A stretch of 64,000 nucleotides of DNA from Debaryomyces hansenii CBS767. Taxonomy: Eukaryota; Ascomycota; Pichiomycetes; Serinales; Debaryomycetaceae. Both the position numbers and the translations under genes were made by a program. Of the stretch, positions 1 through 10,245 are shown in pieces. How positions within the stretch are numbered: position 1 is the first letter of the stretch; each line of letters starts with the position of its first letter. The stretch is from positions 310,001 to 374,000 of the forward strand of contig NC_006043.2 of the NCBI RefSeq assembly GCF_000006445.2. Direction: 5' to 3'. Under the pieces are notes generated by a model. It was not told the DNA's origin. It did no database searches and was given only the letters and a program-made list of their open reading frames with translations.

Positions 1-100
1 CTGTAAAGAAGCCGATAATATATTAGTCAAATATATAAGTATATACGAATCCTTAACGCAATATTTGCGTTCTGTATGAAAGTTATTGAATTGAAAGATA

Positions 101-2029
101 CTATTGTTTTTTCCTCTTGGCATTACCATCATTAACTTCATCGATCGACCTTTTGTTAGACGAAGCATCGTTCAGATCGGAGTTCACTGAGTTACTAGCC
201 TGCGAATTTGAAGCATTAGAGTTATCCAAGAATTCGTTGACATCAAACTCATCTATATCAGGCTTTTCATAATCGTCTGAATTCTGTTTATGATTCTGAT
301 GTAGGCTTTGCAAATTTTGCAATTGTTGTTGTTGCTGTTGCTGTTGTTGCTGCTGAGCTGCTAATTTCTGAATCCAATCCTGAACTTGTTGGATCGACTG
401 ACCCTGCTTAAAAATATTTTGCTCCAATCCATTCATTACTTCAGATGTATTATTTGACGAACCTAATGGAGTGCCAGATTTGATGTATTGTTGCCCAGGT
501 GTATTAGGTACGCCAAAGTATGAATTATTTTGAGAATTTAACTCTGGGAAATAATGTCTTGGAGAAGAAACACCGGGTTCATTATTCATTAACTGCTGGT
601 ATATTTTATTTACATTACTATTAGGAGAATCATTAGGGGTGTTTTCATATGACCTAATAATCTCCTCAATTGAACCACTGTTGCTGTTCCTTTGTGCTGT
701 TTCTCTAGGAGAAGGATTATTTGATGGAGACTTTTGATATGCTTGATCCATCAACATTAAACGAGGTCTATTAAATGGACTGGGAGGCTGTGACGGCTGG
801 TCTGTCATTGAGGGGACCTGTATAGGCTGGTGTGGTGCTTGGTTATGTGCTTGTGGAGGTTGCTGGTAATTATAAGTAGTCATCTGGTTATTGGAATTAA
901 AATCATCAAGGCCAATTGAACCATTATCAACTTCCAATAATTTTCCTGCTGAGTTACCATAAACCGCAGCTAAGAATTTTAAAATCTTTTCTAAAGTTTG
1001 AGCCTGTTGTTGGTGTCTTTCTCTAGTCAAAAAATTTTCCTGCCATAAGGTTTTATTATCATTCCTTACCCTTCTTAAGTCTTCACCTATAGCAAATTGA
1101 TTGACCTTAATTTGATCCAATTCGTTCAAAACAGATTGAAAATTGAGATTTCCAGCTTCCAAGTGGTCCGATTCCTGACTAATGGTTTTATTTCTAACAA
1201 TTTTATCTAATAAGTCTTCCCTACCTCTTATGAAATAAGGATTCTCGAATTGCCAAATCTCATCGTTCGACTTGTCATCTTTATTAAGAGTACCATTACT
1301 GATATCTTGCACTTTATGCCACCCATACATGTTCAATTGTCTAACAAAACTGGCAAAATTATTATGCTTAAAATATTTAGGTAAGATAAGTTTCATGAAT
1401 TCTTCTCTGTGAAATACCTGAAATGTCTTCCCATTGTCATTCCATCTAATGTAATCATGGTTTGCAGGATCATTCACCATTGACCAAATCTTCATTACAA
1501 ATGCAGGTCTAGTTTTCGAACTGGAGGCTTCTTTGCGCTTTTTTGTGGTTGTAGTCACCGTATTCGTCTTCTTATCTTGGCTTTCGCTGGCCTTTGGCAA
1601 CGATAACGTGGGTGGGATATTTAAATTATTCGGTATAACAGATTCTGATAGCGGCGCCAATGGTGGTAATGAAGTCGTATATTTTGGTTGGCTAACCGTT
1701 GTCAATTGATTGTAATCATTGGATGATAATATTGGTGTCAATCCGCTTGGCTCCTGTTGGTTCGAATGAGTTTCTGCTTGCAGTTGCAGTATTGAGGAAA
1801 GTGATGATAGTTGTTCTTGTGGCTGATGTTGTCGATTCTGTTGGGTATGTTCATGTTGTGAGTTATCGTATATATCATTATAGTAATTATGCGGCGTATT
1901 TCCGGTAGAATTCATTAGGTTCTGGTCATATTGAGTATTATCTCTATTTATGACTTGAATGTCATCGCTGTTATCATTATCAAAGATTTCTATTATAGGA
2001 TCATCATCGTAGCTGGACATTCTCACCAT
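101..2029 (-). CDS. HSF1: Heat shock transcription factor Hsf1
   Basis: Trimeric activator that binds nGAAn repeats and drives chaperone genes in the nucleus. The winged-helix HSF DNA-binding domain spans about residues 173-282 and includes the recognition-helix region NNFASFVRQLNMYGWHKV. A hydrophobic-repeat trimerisation region follows at about 290-350. The N-terminal 170 residues are Asn/Gln-rich and acidic, as in yeast Hsf1. The C-terminal region is low-complexity, with a polyglutamine run coded at about 319-358. Total length is 642 aa, within the range of yeast Hsf1. Two in-frame ATGs (2029 and 2020) lie close together and either could start the protein. The gene ends near the left edge of the window and shares orientation with the copper-fist gene upstream. 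Confidence 0.95.
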   Translation of the reverse strand: MVRMSSYDDDPIIEIFDNDNSDDIQVINRDNTQYDQNLMNSTGNTPHNYYNDIYDNSQHEHTQQNRQHQPQEQLSSLSSILQLQAETHSNQQEPSGLTPILSSNDYNQLTTVSQPKYTTSLPPLAPLSESVIPNNLNIPPTLSLPKASESQDKKTNTVTTTTKKRKEASSSKTRPAFVMKIWSMVNDPANHDYIRWNDNGKTFQVFHREEFMKLILPKYFKHNNFASFVRQLNMYGWHKVQDISNGTLNKDDKSNDEIWQFENPYFIRGREDLLDKIVRNKTISQESDHLEAGNLNFQSVLNELDQIKVNQFAIGEDLRRVRNDNKTLWQENFLTRERHQQQAQTLEKILKFLAAVYGNSAGKLLEVDNGSIGLDDFNSNNQMTTYNYQQPPQAHNQAPHQPIQVPSMTDQPSQPPSPFNRPRLMLMDQAYQKSPSNNPSPRETAQRNSNSGSIEEIIRSYENTPNDSPNSNVNKIYQQLMNNEPGVSSPRHYFPELNSQNNSYFGVPNTPGQQYIKSGTPLGSSNNTSEVMNGLEQNIFKQGQSIQQVQDWIQKLAAQQQQQQQQQQQLQNLQSLHQNHKQNSDDYEKPDIDEFDVNEFLDNSNASNSQASNSVNSDLNDASSNKRSIDEVNDGNAKRKKQ

Positions 2030-2399
2030 AATAGTTAATATATATTATCCCTATTCCAATTTATCCTTTGATAGCAATCTTCAATCCTCCGAAGTATTGA
2101 TCTAGTTTGGAAACCTTAAGAAAGCTGGTGATTGAATGAAGTGATATATTTTAATTTTTAAATGCCTAGTAGTGTGGTGACCGATAAATTAAATTTCATA
2201 GTTTATGCTGCATATATGATAGAGTAATATCGAAGTAGATATACTTTGGCCATATAGGAACTATTGACGTAAAAGAACATATTCATCGTTTGCTAAACGA
2301 AACAAGGAACTTATATTTAATCATATGGTTAGATCATAAATATTATTGATAAGTAGCTATTTACAAAGAGAAGTATTTACATAAAAAAAAGTATATACC
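2030..2399. other. Intergenic: HSF1 promoter and MAC1-type gene 3' end
   Basis: AT-rich spacer between two genes on the minus strand. I see no coding frame, RNA gene or convincing heat shock element array. Confidence 0.5.
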
Positions 2400-3908
2400 T
2401 TACTTTCTACAACAATTGGATGTTTTCCCGTTGCCAGAATTAACATCCAAGCTCTCCGACGAATTGCTAGATACATTCTCACTCGAAGAATGAATGATTG
2501 GAGTATCTGTCAGATTATTGCTAGTGTTAGTACCGTCTCCTATGGAATTAATTAAGTCTTTATAATCTCCCGGCATCATATGATTAAATAAATCATCTAG
2601 CTTCATTCCATTGATAATCCCATGTGTCTCACAATTGAAACAATCACAGTCATTCGAGCAGGAGCAAACGTTGGATTCTATGTATTTCTCTACTTGATGC
2701 TCTCCTTGTGTGTAACCCTGTAAAGGTCTCTGTATAGGTTTCTGCGAATGGTTTTGATTTGTAGGTTGTTGTTGGGCTAGGTCTGTTTGTAAAGTATACA
2801 TGTGATCATTTACTAAGTTCGTATAATTATTCGGTGTTTGATTATTTGATGTGGTATTGGCGTTGGAAATAAGCAGATCACCATTTTGGATATTACCCAA
2901 CTGCGAAAGGGAATGAACATTCTGTGTCCCGTTGTGAGTGTCCAAAATGTCATTCGCAAAGACATTATTGATATCTGTGTCTGAATTAGTAACCCCCCTA
3001 GATATGTTATTCTCTACTTGGCTATTAGTCATCTCACTTAACTTATTTGCGTAATTACTCATTATTTCATGGGGCATTTTTATTTCGTTGTTGTTTGCAT
3101 AATTCATTAAATTACTAAACTGGTTGTTATTCAAGTTATTCATACTAACGTTGCCATGGACAAAGCACCCTTCACAGGCACAATTACTATCACATCCACA
3201 AGACCCTGGTATTGAGCACGAAGGAATTTTAACCACGTCAAATAGTAAATTATCGTTACCGCTGTTGATTTTGTCATTATCTTTATTATTATCATTATCT
3301 ATAATTACCGAATGCTCATTACCACTAATTTCGTCTTCGTCATCATTCTCGTTTTTTATTTGTATCAGTTTAGAATAGTCTATAAATTTACGTTCATTCT
3401 CCGGTTTCATATGCTTTTTAAGATAGGTCTTCAAAATCTTCAGTTTATTGATATTCTTATTCGTCTTATTTGAACAGCATCCGCATGATTTCTTCGGCTT
3501 GCTTATTCCATTCAAACAGCATGAAGTTGTGTTAATGAAACTATTGCTATTAATTATCGGTAATGGTGGTTTACTACTTTCATCTATCGTGATATCATCC
3601 TGGTATGGGCCAATAATCTGACCATTATTTAAGTCAATAACGTGTTTTGGAGAGGCCTTTAATATTACTACTGGTATTTTCTTATTTTCACAATTTCCTT
3701 TGCCATGTCCTGTACCACTGTTATCATTTTTATCTATTTCCTCTGCAAAAACTGCAATTCTATGATTTGGGTTACCATTAGCATGAACATTTGGTCTACC
3801 CTTAGATCTTACTTGAAGTAATGGCCTAGTATGATGCCGACACAGACTTGATCTGTGTCCTCGTATACACTCGATACACGAGTATTTGACATCGTCTATC
3901 AATATCAT
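2400..3908 (-). CDS. MAC1: Copper-fist transcription factor, Mac1 type
   Basis: Nuclear regulator of copper (and with it iron) uptake genes. The copper fist starts at the chosen ATG (3908): MILIDDVKYSCIECIRGHRS, then the CRHH motif and the minor-groove KGRPN hook. The frame is open 28 codons further upstream, but copper fists normally start at this methionine. In the C-terminal half, two Cys-rich repeats of the CxCx4CxCx2Cx2H kind (around CGCDSNCACEGCFVH and CSCSNDCDCFNCETH) match the Mac1 copper-sensing repeats and differ from Ace1/Cup2 architecture. An extra cluster CCLNG...CGCC lies between. Length is 502 aa, slightly above S. cerevisiae Mac1. The linker is Asn-rich. Confidence 0.85.
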   Translation of the reverse strand: MILIDDVKYSCIECIRGHRSSLCRHHTRPLLQVRSKGRPNVHANGNPNHRIAVFAEEIDKNDNSGTGHGKGNCENKKIPVVILKASPKHVIDLNNGQIIGPYQDDITIDESSKPPLPIINSNSFINTTSCCLNGISKPKKSCGCCSNKTNKNINKLKILKTYLKKHMKPENERKFIDYSKLIQIKNENDDEDEISGNEHSVIIDNDNNKDNDKINSGNDNLLFDVVKIPSCSIPGSCGCDSNCACEGCFVHGNVSMNNLNNNQFSNLMNYANNNEIKMPHEIMSNYANKLSEMTNSQVENNISRGVTNSDTDINNVFANDILDTHNGTQNVHSLSQLGNIQNGDLLISNANTTSNNQTPNNYTNLVNDHMYTLQTDLAQQQPTNQNHSQKPIQRPLQGYTQGEHQVEKYIESNVCSCSNDCDCFNCETHGIINGMKLDDLFNHMMPGDYKDLINSIGDGTNTSNNLTDTPIIHSSSENVSSNSSESLDVNSGNGKTSNCCRK

Positions 3909-4978
3909 TGTTGAATTAGAAATATAGATTAAAGTGTCTTTTTGTAACAAAATTTGTGCTTCATATTTTTTATTGAGCAATTTGTTTTCCAAATCAGAAT
4001 TGGGTCCATTTCAATTTATTCTTTGCATTTATTTAGACTTATCATACAGAACAATTAATTATAACAAGTATACTAGACTCCCAGAACTTTAGTATGGTAC
4101 CAAACGGTATCTGGTCCCTTAAAGTGCTTTTTTGTGTTGTTCCAATATGTCTTATGGAACACAATATTTTCAACTTGACGCAATTCTCATGTAAACTAGA
4201 ATTCTTAATGTAAAATCTCTTTTTACTTTGATACGGTATATTTGTTCGTTCTACAAGCATATAACTAAAACGTTTATTTATAGCATATTCTATACCTATT
4301 TTGCAATTACCTGCTTTTTTTGTTCCATCATGGCAAATATCGTCAAAAATTGCGATTATGACTATCTATAAATTATCTTATTATCATTTTTTTCATTAAT
4401 TAAAATATTTTAGAATATAAGTAGTATCCTAATAATATTAATATTGGCCTAAAATTAGATTTATACATTTGTTAGTCAACAATTTCAAAGCTAAGCACAT
4501 ATCATAGCCATAGCTGGCGTTTCCATTAATAGCTGCAAAATTGTAAAAAGGCTCCATAAAACGGTTTTTAGCACTATTAGAAACTAAGACAATGCCATCT
4601 ACATCTCCTAGTCCATATAAAAATATAATCTGCAATGGTTATATTTATGAAATATTTACTACTTAATTGTATTTATATTAAATGGCCGACTGTCTTCTAG
4701 ACACCACAATAATAAAAACAAAATTGACGAATAAATGGTGAAATAATTCAATTTATCATAGATCTTAAGGAATGAAAGTAGCTTACTTATTGACACAATG
4801 GACGTTGTGGTATAGTGAAATATGTTCCATCCATCCTAATCTCGTAAATGTAATAGAAACTAAATTAACACACACACGACCATTAAAAAAACTATCAATT
4901 TTTTTATATGGTGTTCATCAGAGAGTAATATCTTCACAGATAAAGTTTATGCTAAAGACATTAGTCCATAAAAGAATA
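3909..4978. other. Intergenic between MAC1-type gene and ALA1
   Basis: AT-rich divergent promoter region. A 60-odd codon frame on the minus strand at 4438-4635 has no ATG, but it opens right after a splice-acceptor-like TTGCAG and has protein-like composition (for example YNFAAINGNASYGYD). It could be the last exon of a small spliced gene, but I could not find a first exon in the right phase. The frame at 4042-4260 looks like chance. From 4772 the plus strand is open in the ALA1 frame (see ALA1). Confidence 0.4.
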
Positions 4979-7837
4979 ATGTCTACTTCAAGTAATAATT
5001 GGCCAGCATCGAGGGTCAGAAGTACTTTTTTAGATTATTTTAAAGTTAAACAAAACCATACTTTTGTTCCATCATCTTCAGTTGTTCCTCACAATGATCC
5101 TACGTTATTATTTGCTAACGCTGGTATGAATCAATATAAGCCAATTTTCTTGGGTACTGTTGATCCAGCTTCCGATTTTTCAACCTTGAAAAGGGCTGTC
5201 AATTCGCAAAAGTGTATCAGAGCTGGTGGTAAACATAATGATTTGGAAGATGTTGGTAGAGATTCATATCACCATACGTTTTTTGAAATGTTGGGTAACT
5301 GGTCGTTTGGTGATTATTTTAAGAAAGAAGCTATTTCATGGTCTTGGGAATTATTGACAGAAGTTTATAAATTGGAACAAGATAGATTGTATGTGACATA
5401 TTTCGGAGGTGATGAAAAGCAGGGATTACAGCCAGATTTAGAAGCTAAGAACTTCTGGTTAGCTGTTGGTGTTGCTGAAGATCATATCTTACCAGGCAAC
5501 CTTGAAGATAACTTCTGGGAAATGGGTGACCAAGGTCCTTGTGGTCCATGTTCTGAAATTCACTATGACAGAATTGGTGGTAGAAACGCTTCCAGTTTAG
5601 TCAATATGGACGATCCAAATGTTTTAGAAGTTTGGAATATTGTTTTCATGCAATACAACAGGGAACCAGATTCGTCTTTGAGATCTTTGCCTGCTAAACA
5701 TATTGATACTGGTTTAGGATTTGAAAGATTAGTGTCAATCTTACAGAACAAGTCGTCCAATTATGACACCGATGTTTTTCAACCAATTTTCAACAAGATC
5801 AGGGAAATTACCGGTGTTAGGCCTTACACAGGTAAATTCGGTTCTGAAGATAGAGACGGTATTGATACTGCTTATAGAGTTATCGCTGATCACGTTAGAA
5901 CTTTAACGTTTGCTATTACTGATGGTGGAGTTCCAAATAATGAAGGTAGAGGTTACGTCTTGAGAAGAATTTTGAGAAGAGGTTCACGTTATGTTCGTAA
6001 ATATATGAATTATCCTATTGGCTCGTTCTTTCAACAATTAGTTCCTGTTGTCGTAGAACAGAACTCTGAGATCTTCCCTGAAATTTTGAAAAATCAACAA
6101 GATTTGACTGAAATTTTGAATGAAGAAGAATTATCCTTTGCTAAAACGTTAGATAGAGGTGAAAAATTATTTGAGCAATACGCTATTATTGCTTCAAAAA
6201 CACCAGAACAAACTTTATCTGGTAAGGACGTCTGGAGATTGTATGATACTTATGGATTCCCAGTTGATTTAACCAGATTAATGGCTGAGGAAGCTGGGTT
6301 GAAAATAGATGAAGAAGGATTCGAAAAGGCTAAGGAAGAATCAAGGGAAGCTTCAAAGGCCACAAATAATAAGGCCGGCGTTTCGTTAATTAAATTGGAC
6401 GTCCACGCATTATCAGAATTGGATGGTAACGATAAGGTTCCAAAGACCGACGACTCCTTCAAATATGACATAGAAAATATTAAAGCTAATGTGGTTGCCA
6501 TTTATAATGGTTCATCTTTTGTTGACTCCATTTCCGAAGCTGGCTCTCAAGCTGGTATATTATTAGACAAAACCCCATTCTACGCCGAACTGGGTGGTCA
6601 AGAATACGATACTGGTAAATTAGTCATTGATGGTGTTGCAGAATTTAGCGTTTCTAATGTTCAAGTTTATGGTGGTTATGTTTTGCATACTGGTTCATTA
6701 CTTGAAGGATCTTTAAAGTTAGAAGATGAAATTATTGCTACCTATGATGAATTACGTAGATGGCCAATCAGAAATAACCATACTGGTACACACGTCTTAA
6801 ACTTTGCCTTAAGAGAGGTCTTGGGCGATAATGTTGATCAAAAAGGTTCTTTAGTTGCCCCAGAAAAATTAAGATTTGATTTCAGTCATAAGCAAGGTTT
6901 AACTCCAGATGAATTATTAAAGGTTGAAACTATTTCCAATGACTATATTAAAGAAAACAAGCAAGTTTATGCCAAAGATATTAGGTTGAATGATGCTAAG
7001 GAAATAGATGGTTTAAGAGCAGTTTTCGGTGAAACTTATCCAGATCCGGTCAGGGTTGTATCCATCGGTACTTCTGTTGAAGACTTGTTGAAGGATCCTA
7101 AAAACTCAGAATGGCATAAAGTTTCCATTGAATTATGTGGGGGTACACACGTTGCTAAAACTGGGGATATTAAAGATTTAGTCATTATTGAAGAATCCGG
7201 TATTGCTAAGGGTATCAGAAGAATTGTTGCTGTCACAGGCACAGAAGCGCATCAAGTCCAAAAGGTTGCTCTGGATTTCGATAAGGAATTGGACCATACT
7301 ATGGGTTTAGCCTCTGGTCCAATCAAGGAAACTAAAGCTAAAGAATTGGGTGTCAGTTTGAAAAAATTATCTATTTCGGTTTTGGATAAGCGTAGCTTGA
7401 ATGATAAGTTTAATAAATTAGACAAGTCCATCAAAGACCAATTAAAGGCTGTACAAAAAGAAGAATCAAAGAAAGTCTTAGAAGTTGTTAATACGTGGTT
7501 GAATGCAGAAGATGCAAAGGATTACCTAGTCAGCTTTGTGCCAATCAGTGCTAACGCTAAGGCTATCACTGAAGCCATTAATTTGTTGAAAAAGCAACAC
7601 AAATCCAAATCTATCTACTTGATTACCGGTTCTGATAAAGTCGCTCACGGTTGTTACGTTTCCGATGAAGCTATTGCTAAGGGTATTGATGCCACTAACT
7701 TAGCAACCGCTGTTTCCTCCAAGGTTGGTGGTAAAGCCGGTGGTAAAGGTAATGTTGTTCAAGGTATGGGTGACAAGCCTCAAGGTATTGACGAAGCAAT
7801 TAACGAGCTTAAAAAGTTATTTGCAGAAAAATTATAA
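4979..7837 (+). CDS. ALA1: Alanyl-tRNA synthetase, cytosolic and probably mitochondrial
   Basis: Class II synthetase that charges tRNA-Ala and edits mischarged Ser/Gly. From ATG 4979 (MSTSSNNW) it is 952 aa. The catalytic core includes [29 protein letters not shown] and [13 protein letters not shown]. The editing domain has the zinc ligands in [14 protein letters not shown] and CGGTHV, and a C-Ala domain ends the protein. The frame stays open upstream through ATGs at 4949 and 4772. The 38 residues before the core start carry eight Lys/Arg and no Asp/Glu, which resembles a mitochondrial presequence. In S. cerevisiae one ALA1 gene makes both forms from alternative starts, so the same is likely here. 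A CTG codon at 6590-6592 lies at the conserved Ser/Cys of FYAESGGQ. Confidence 0.96.
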   Translation: MSTSSNNWPASRVRSTFLDYFKVKQNHTFVPSSSVVPHNDPTLLFANAGMNQYKPIFLGTVDPASDFSTLKRAVNSQKCIRAGGKHNDLEDVGRDSYHHTFFEMLGNWSFGDYFKKEAISWSWELLTEVYKLEQDRLYVTYFGGDEKQGLQPDLEAKNFWLAVGVAEDHILPGNLEDNFWEMGDQGPCGPCSEIHYDRIGGRNASSLVNMDDPNVLEVWNIVFMQYNREPDSSLRSLPAKHIDTGLGFERLVSILQNKSSNYDTDVFQPIFNKIREITGVRPYTGKFGSEDRDGIDTAYRVIADHVRTLTFAITDGGVPNNEGRGYVLRRILRRGSRYVRKYMNYPIGSFFQQLVPVVVEQNSEIFPEILKNQQDLTEILNEEELSFAKTLDRGEKLFEQYAIIASKTPEQTLSGKDVWRLYDTYGFPVDLTRLMAEEAGLKIDEEGFEKAKEESREASKATNNKAGVSLIKLDVHALSELDGNDKVPKTDDSFKYDIENIKANVVAIYNGSSFVDSISEAGSQAGILLDKTPFYAELGGQEYDTGKLVIDGVAEFSVSNVQVYGGYVLHTGSLLEGSLKLEDEIIATYDELRRWPIRNNHTGTHVLNFALREVLGDNVDQKGSLVAPEKLRFDFSHKQGLTPDELLKVETISNDYIKENKQVYAKDIRLNDAKEIDGLRAVFGETYPDPVRVVSIGTSVEDLLKDPKNSEWHKVSIELCGGTHVAKTGDIKDLVIIEESGIAKGIRRIVAVTGTEAHQVQKVALDFDKELDHTMGLASGPIKETKAKELGVSLKKLSISVLDKRSLNDKFNKLDKSIKDQLKAVQKEESKKVLEVVNTWLNAEDAKDYLVSFVPISANAKAITEAINLLKKQHKSKSIYLITGSDKVAHGCYVSDEAIAKGIDATNLATAVSSKVGGKAGGKGNVVQGMGDKPQGIDEAINELKKLFAEKL

Positions 7838-8172
7838 ATCGACCAATGTAAGTAGTTATTTGATTATCAATATATAAGACAATATTAGTATATACTGTAG
7901 ATCACAAGCATTTGGAAGCATTTCCGATTTTTCTCCGAGATAGTCCACAAAATCGCATTTTTCACTAGTTATTGCTTAATTGAGTAATCTAGGAAGATGA
8001 AATTTAGTCGTGTGCAGGTGAGCTGACTTACTAATATCAAAAATTAATTACACCGCCATCAACAAGACTATTGTAACCAAAAGAAACTTCATTAATAATT
8101 AGATTTTCTAGATTATTTACGTGATAATTCCCAGCGTTTACCTTATTTATTACTGACATTTAGTTATAGAAC
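7838..8172. other. Intergenic between ALA1 and PPQ1-type gene
   Basis: ALA1 3' region and promoter of the phosphatase gene. No coding frame or RNA gene seen. Confidence 0.5.
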
Positions 8173-9852
8173 ATGGGAAATAGCCCGTCTAAAAATGATC
8201 CTCTGCCGACTAATTCATCTGCTAATCAAACATTAAATCAATCAACAAGCTCCAATGGGGAGTTAGAATCAGATGAATCCATACCCCCGCTATCGGGTTT
8301 ATCTGGTAATAAATTAAATGGAAGTTCCAAAACTTCCGCCATCAAAATTGTTAATAAAAACGATAACAAATTCAATTCCAATTATTATAATACCAATAGC
8401 AACACCCCATCCAGCATTTATAAGAAAAACGGCGTACAAATATCACCTAAGAAGAATAGTAAGTCGAATGGGAATCATGATTTAGCACTAGACTTGGAAA
8501 TAGGGGTATCTATGGCGAAATTGTTGAGCAATAGCTCACCATCTGCGCCAGGCAGTAACAAGTTGTCATTACCTTCTCAGCAAGAATATAGTTCATCATT
8601 TGATAGCGAAAAGTCCGAGGTCTCAACAGTATCTCCTGTGTTTACCACGTTGGGTGAATACAAGGACGAAGATCTGTTACTGTCTTTGGGATCTTCAGGG
8701 CCAAATGATAACTTTGGTGTTGTCAAGGGCGACTTAGACTTAGATACAATTGTGGAAATATCATTGGAATCAACTCCTGAACCCCGGAAAGTTCCTGATA
8801 AAAGTATCGACCAACCTAAAAAACACTTAGATACGCAGATTAGCCTGACTAGCTCTACTTCTTCATTACAATCACCAGTGGAAAATTCAAACGTCAAGAG
8901 ACCTCAAGTCAATGTTGACGAGATTATCGACAGATTATTAGAAATTGGTTTGAAAAGACCAAATAATTCGTCGGCGAATTCGTCACGTAAGAATAAGGAC
9001 AAGTTACCGTTGACTTCTCAGGAAATCAAGTACGTTTTGAATAAGTCTCGTTCAATTTTCTTAGATCAACCAACACTTTTAAGATTGTCACCGCCTGTAA
9101 AAATTGTTGGTGATATCCATGGTCAATTTCATGATCTAATCAGAATTTTTAATAGCTGTGGTTATCCTCCTTATACAAATTATTTATTCTTAGGTGATTA
9201 TGTTGATCGTGGATATAAATCTTTAGAAACCATTTTGCTTTTATTGTGCTACAAAATAAAGTACCCTGAAAACTTCTTCATGTTGAGAGGTAATCATGAG
9301 TCTGCAAACATTACTAAAATTTATGGGTTTTATGATGAGTGCAAGAGAAGGTTACCTAGCATTTCAGGCAATCATAAACTATGGAAAACTTTCGTTGATG
9401 TCTTCAACGCTTTGCCAATAGCGGCCACCATTAATGATAAAATATTTTGCATTCATGGTGGTCTATCTCCAGACTTAGCTGATTTGAAGCAAATTGAAAA
9501 TATTAAAAGACCAACTGATATCCCTGATAATGGGTTATTGGCTGATTTATTATGGTCTGATCCTGATCCTCTGATTAAGAATTTTTCCCCAACTAACTGG
9601 CCCAAAAATGACCGAGGGGTTTCTTACTGTTTTGGAAAAAAGCATGTCGATTACTTCTGTTTGAAATTTAAAATGGATTTGATTGTGAGAGGTCATATGG
9701 TGGTTGAAGACGGCTACGAATTCTTTGATAAAAGAAAATTGGTCACTGTTTTCCTGGCTCCTAATTATTGTGGTGAGTTTGATAATTATGGAGCCATTAT
9801 GAGTGTTGATAAATCACTATGTTGTTCTTTTGAGTTGATTAAACCACAATAA
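8173..9852 (+). CDS. PPQ1: PP1-like Ser/Thr phosphatase, Ppq1/Sal6 type
   Basis: Fungal protein phosphatase of the PPP family; Ppq1/Sal6 affects translation fidelity and signalling in S. cerevisiae. The 559 aa comprise a Ser/Asn-rich N-terminal half and a PP1 catalytic domain from about residue 250. Metal and catalytic motifs are intact: GDIHGQ, GDYVDRG, RGNHES and HGGLSP. Several family-specific choices point to Ppq1 rather than Ppz1: [17 protein letters not shown], and [13 protein letters not shown] instead of RAHQ. An N-terminal patch ([12 protein letters not shown]) also resembles Ppq1. The catalytic domain has small insertions ([17 protein letters not shown]). It starts MGNSPSK, a plausible N-myristoylation signal as in Ppz proteins. 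A CTG codon at 9754-9756 falls on the invariant Ser of FSAPNYC. Confidence 0.88.
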   Translation: MGNSPSKNDPLPTNSSANQTLNQSTSSNGELESDESIPPLSGLSGNKLNGSSKTSAIKIVNKNDNKFNSNYYNTNSNTPSSIYKKNGVQISPKKNSKSNGNHDLALDLEIGVSMAKLLSNSSPSAPGSNKLSLPSQQEYSSSFDSEKSEVSTVSPVFTTLGEYKDEDLLLSLGSSGPNDNFGVVKGDLDLDTIVEISLESTPEPRKVPDKSIDQPKKHLDTQISLTSSTSSLQSPVENSNVKRPQVNVDEIIDRLLEIGLKRPNNSSANSSRKNKDKLPLTSQEIKYVLNKSRSIFLDQPTLLRLSPPVKIVGDIHGQFHDLIRIFNSCGYPPYTNYLFLGDYVDRGYKSLETILLLLCYKIKYPENFFMLRGNHESANITKIYGFYDECKRRLPSISGNHKLWKTFVDVFNALPIAATINDKIFCIHGGLSPDLADLKQIENIKRPTDIPDNGLLADLLWSDPDPLIKNFSPTNWPKNDRGVSYCFGKKHVDYFCLKFKMDLIVRGHMVVEDGYEFFDKRKLVTVFLAPNYCGEFDNYGAIMSVDKSLCCSFELIKPQ

Positions 9853-10245
9853 TTCAAAGGGGCAACCATATAGCCTTTTTTTTCTACATTCTTACATTGT
9901 TGCTATTATTGTTGTGAATTTTGAAGTTGGGTTTGAAACATTTTATTACAATTAGTTAAATGAAGTTTTACTATTTTTAATGACGTTTTATGAATCAACT
10001 CTTTTATTTCTATTATATATATATATATATATTTGTGTTTACACTTACACTTAATTTTCGTGTGGACTTTCGTTTAGCTTTAAAGTAAGCTTCAAAGGTC
10101 CTCTTTTCTAAATAAATGGATATAATTATTTTACAAAATGGAAGAGATATAATAATTAAATGTACTTGAACTAAATTAAATTAAACACATATATACAAGA
10201 TTATGGGAAAGGTTCATAGTGATAAAGGAAGCAAACGAAGCTTTT
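9853..10245. other. Convergent 3' intergenic with AT dinucleotide tract
   Basis: Spacer between the 3' ends of two converging genes. It contains a (TA)n run at about 10013-10032 and AT-rich sequence suited to 3'-end formation. No gene seen. Confidence 0.55.

Noticed and set aside
4438..4635. Minus-strand frame after a TTGCAG acceptor-like site, possible small spliced gene (faintly like a PAC4-type proteasome chaperone)
   Set aside because: No ATG, no first exon in matching phase and no convincing branch point; the resemblance is too weak to call.
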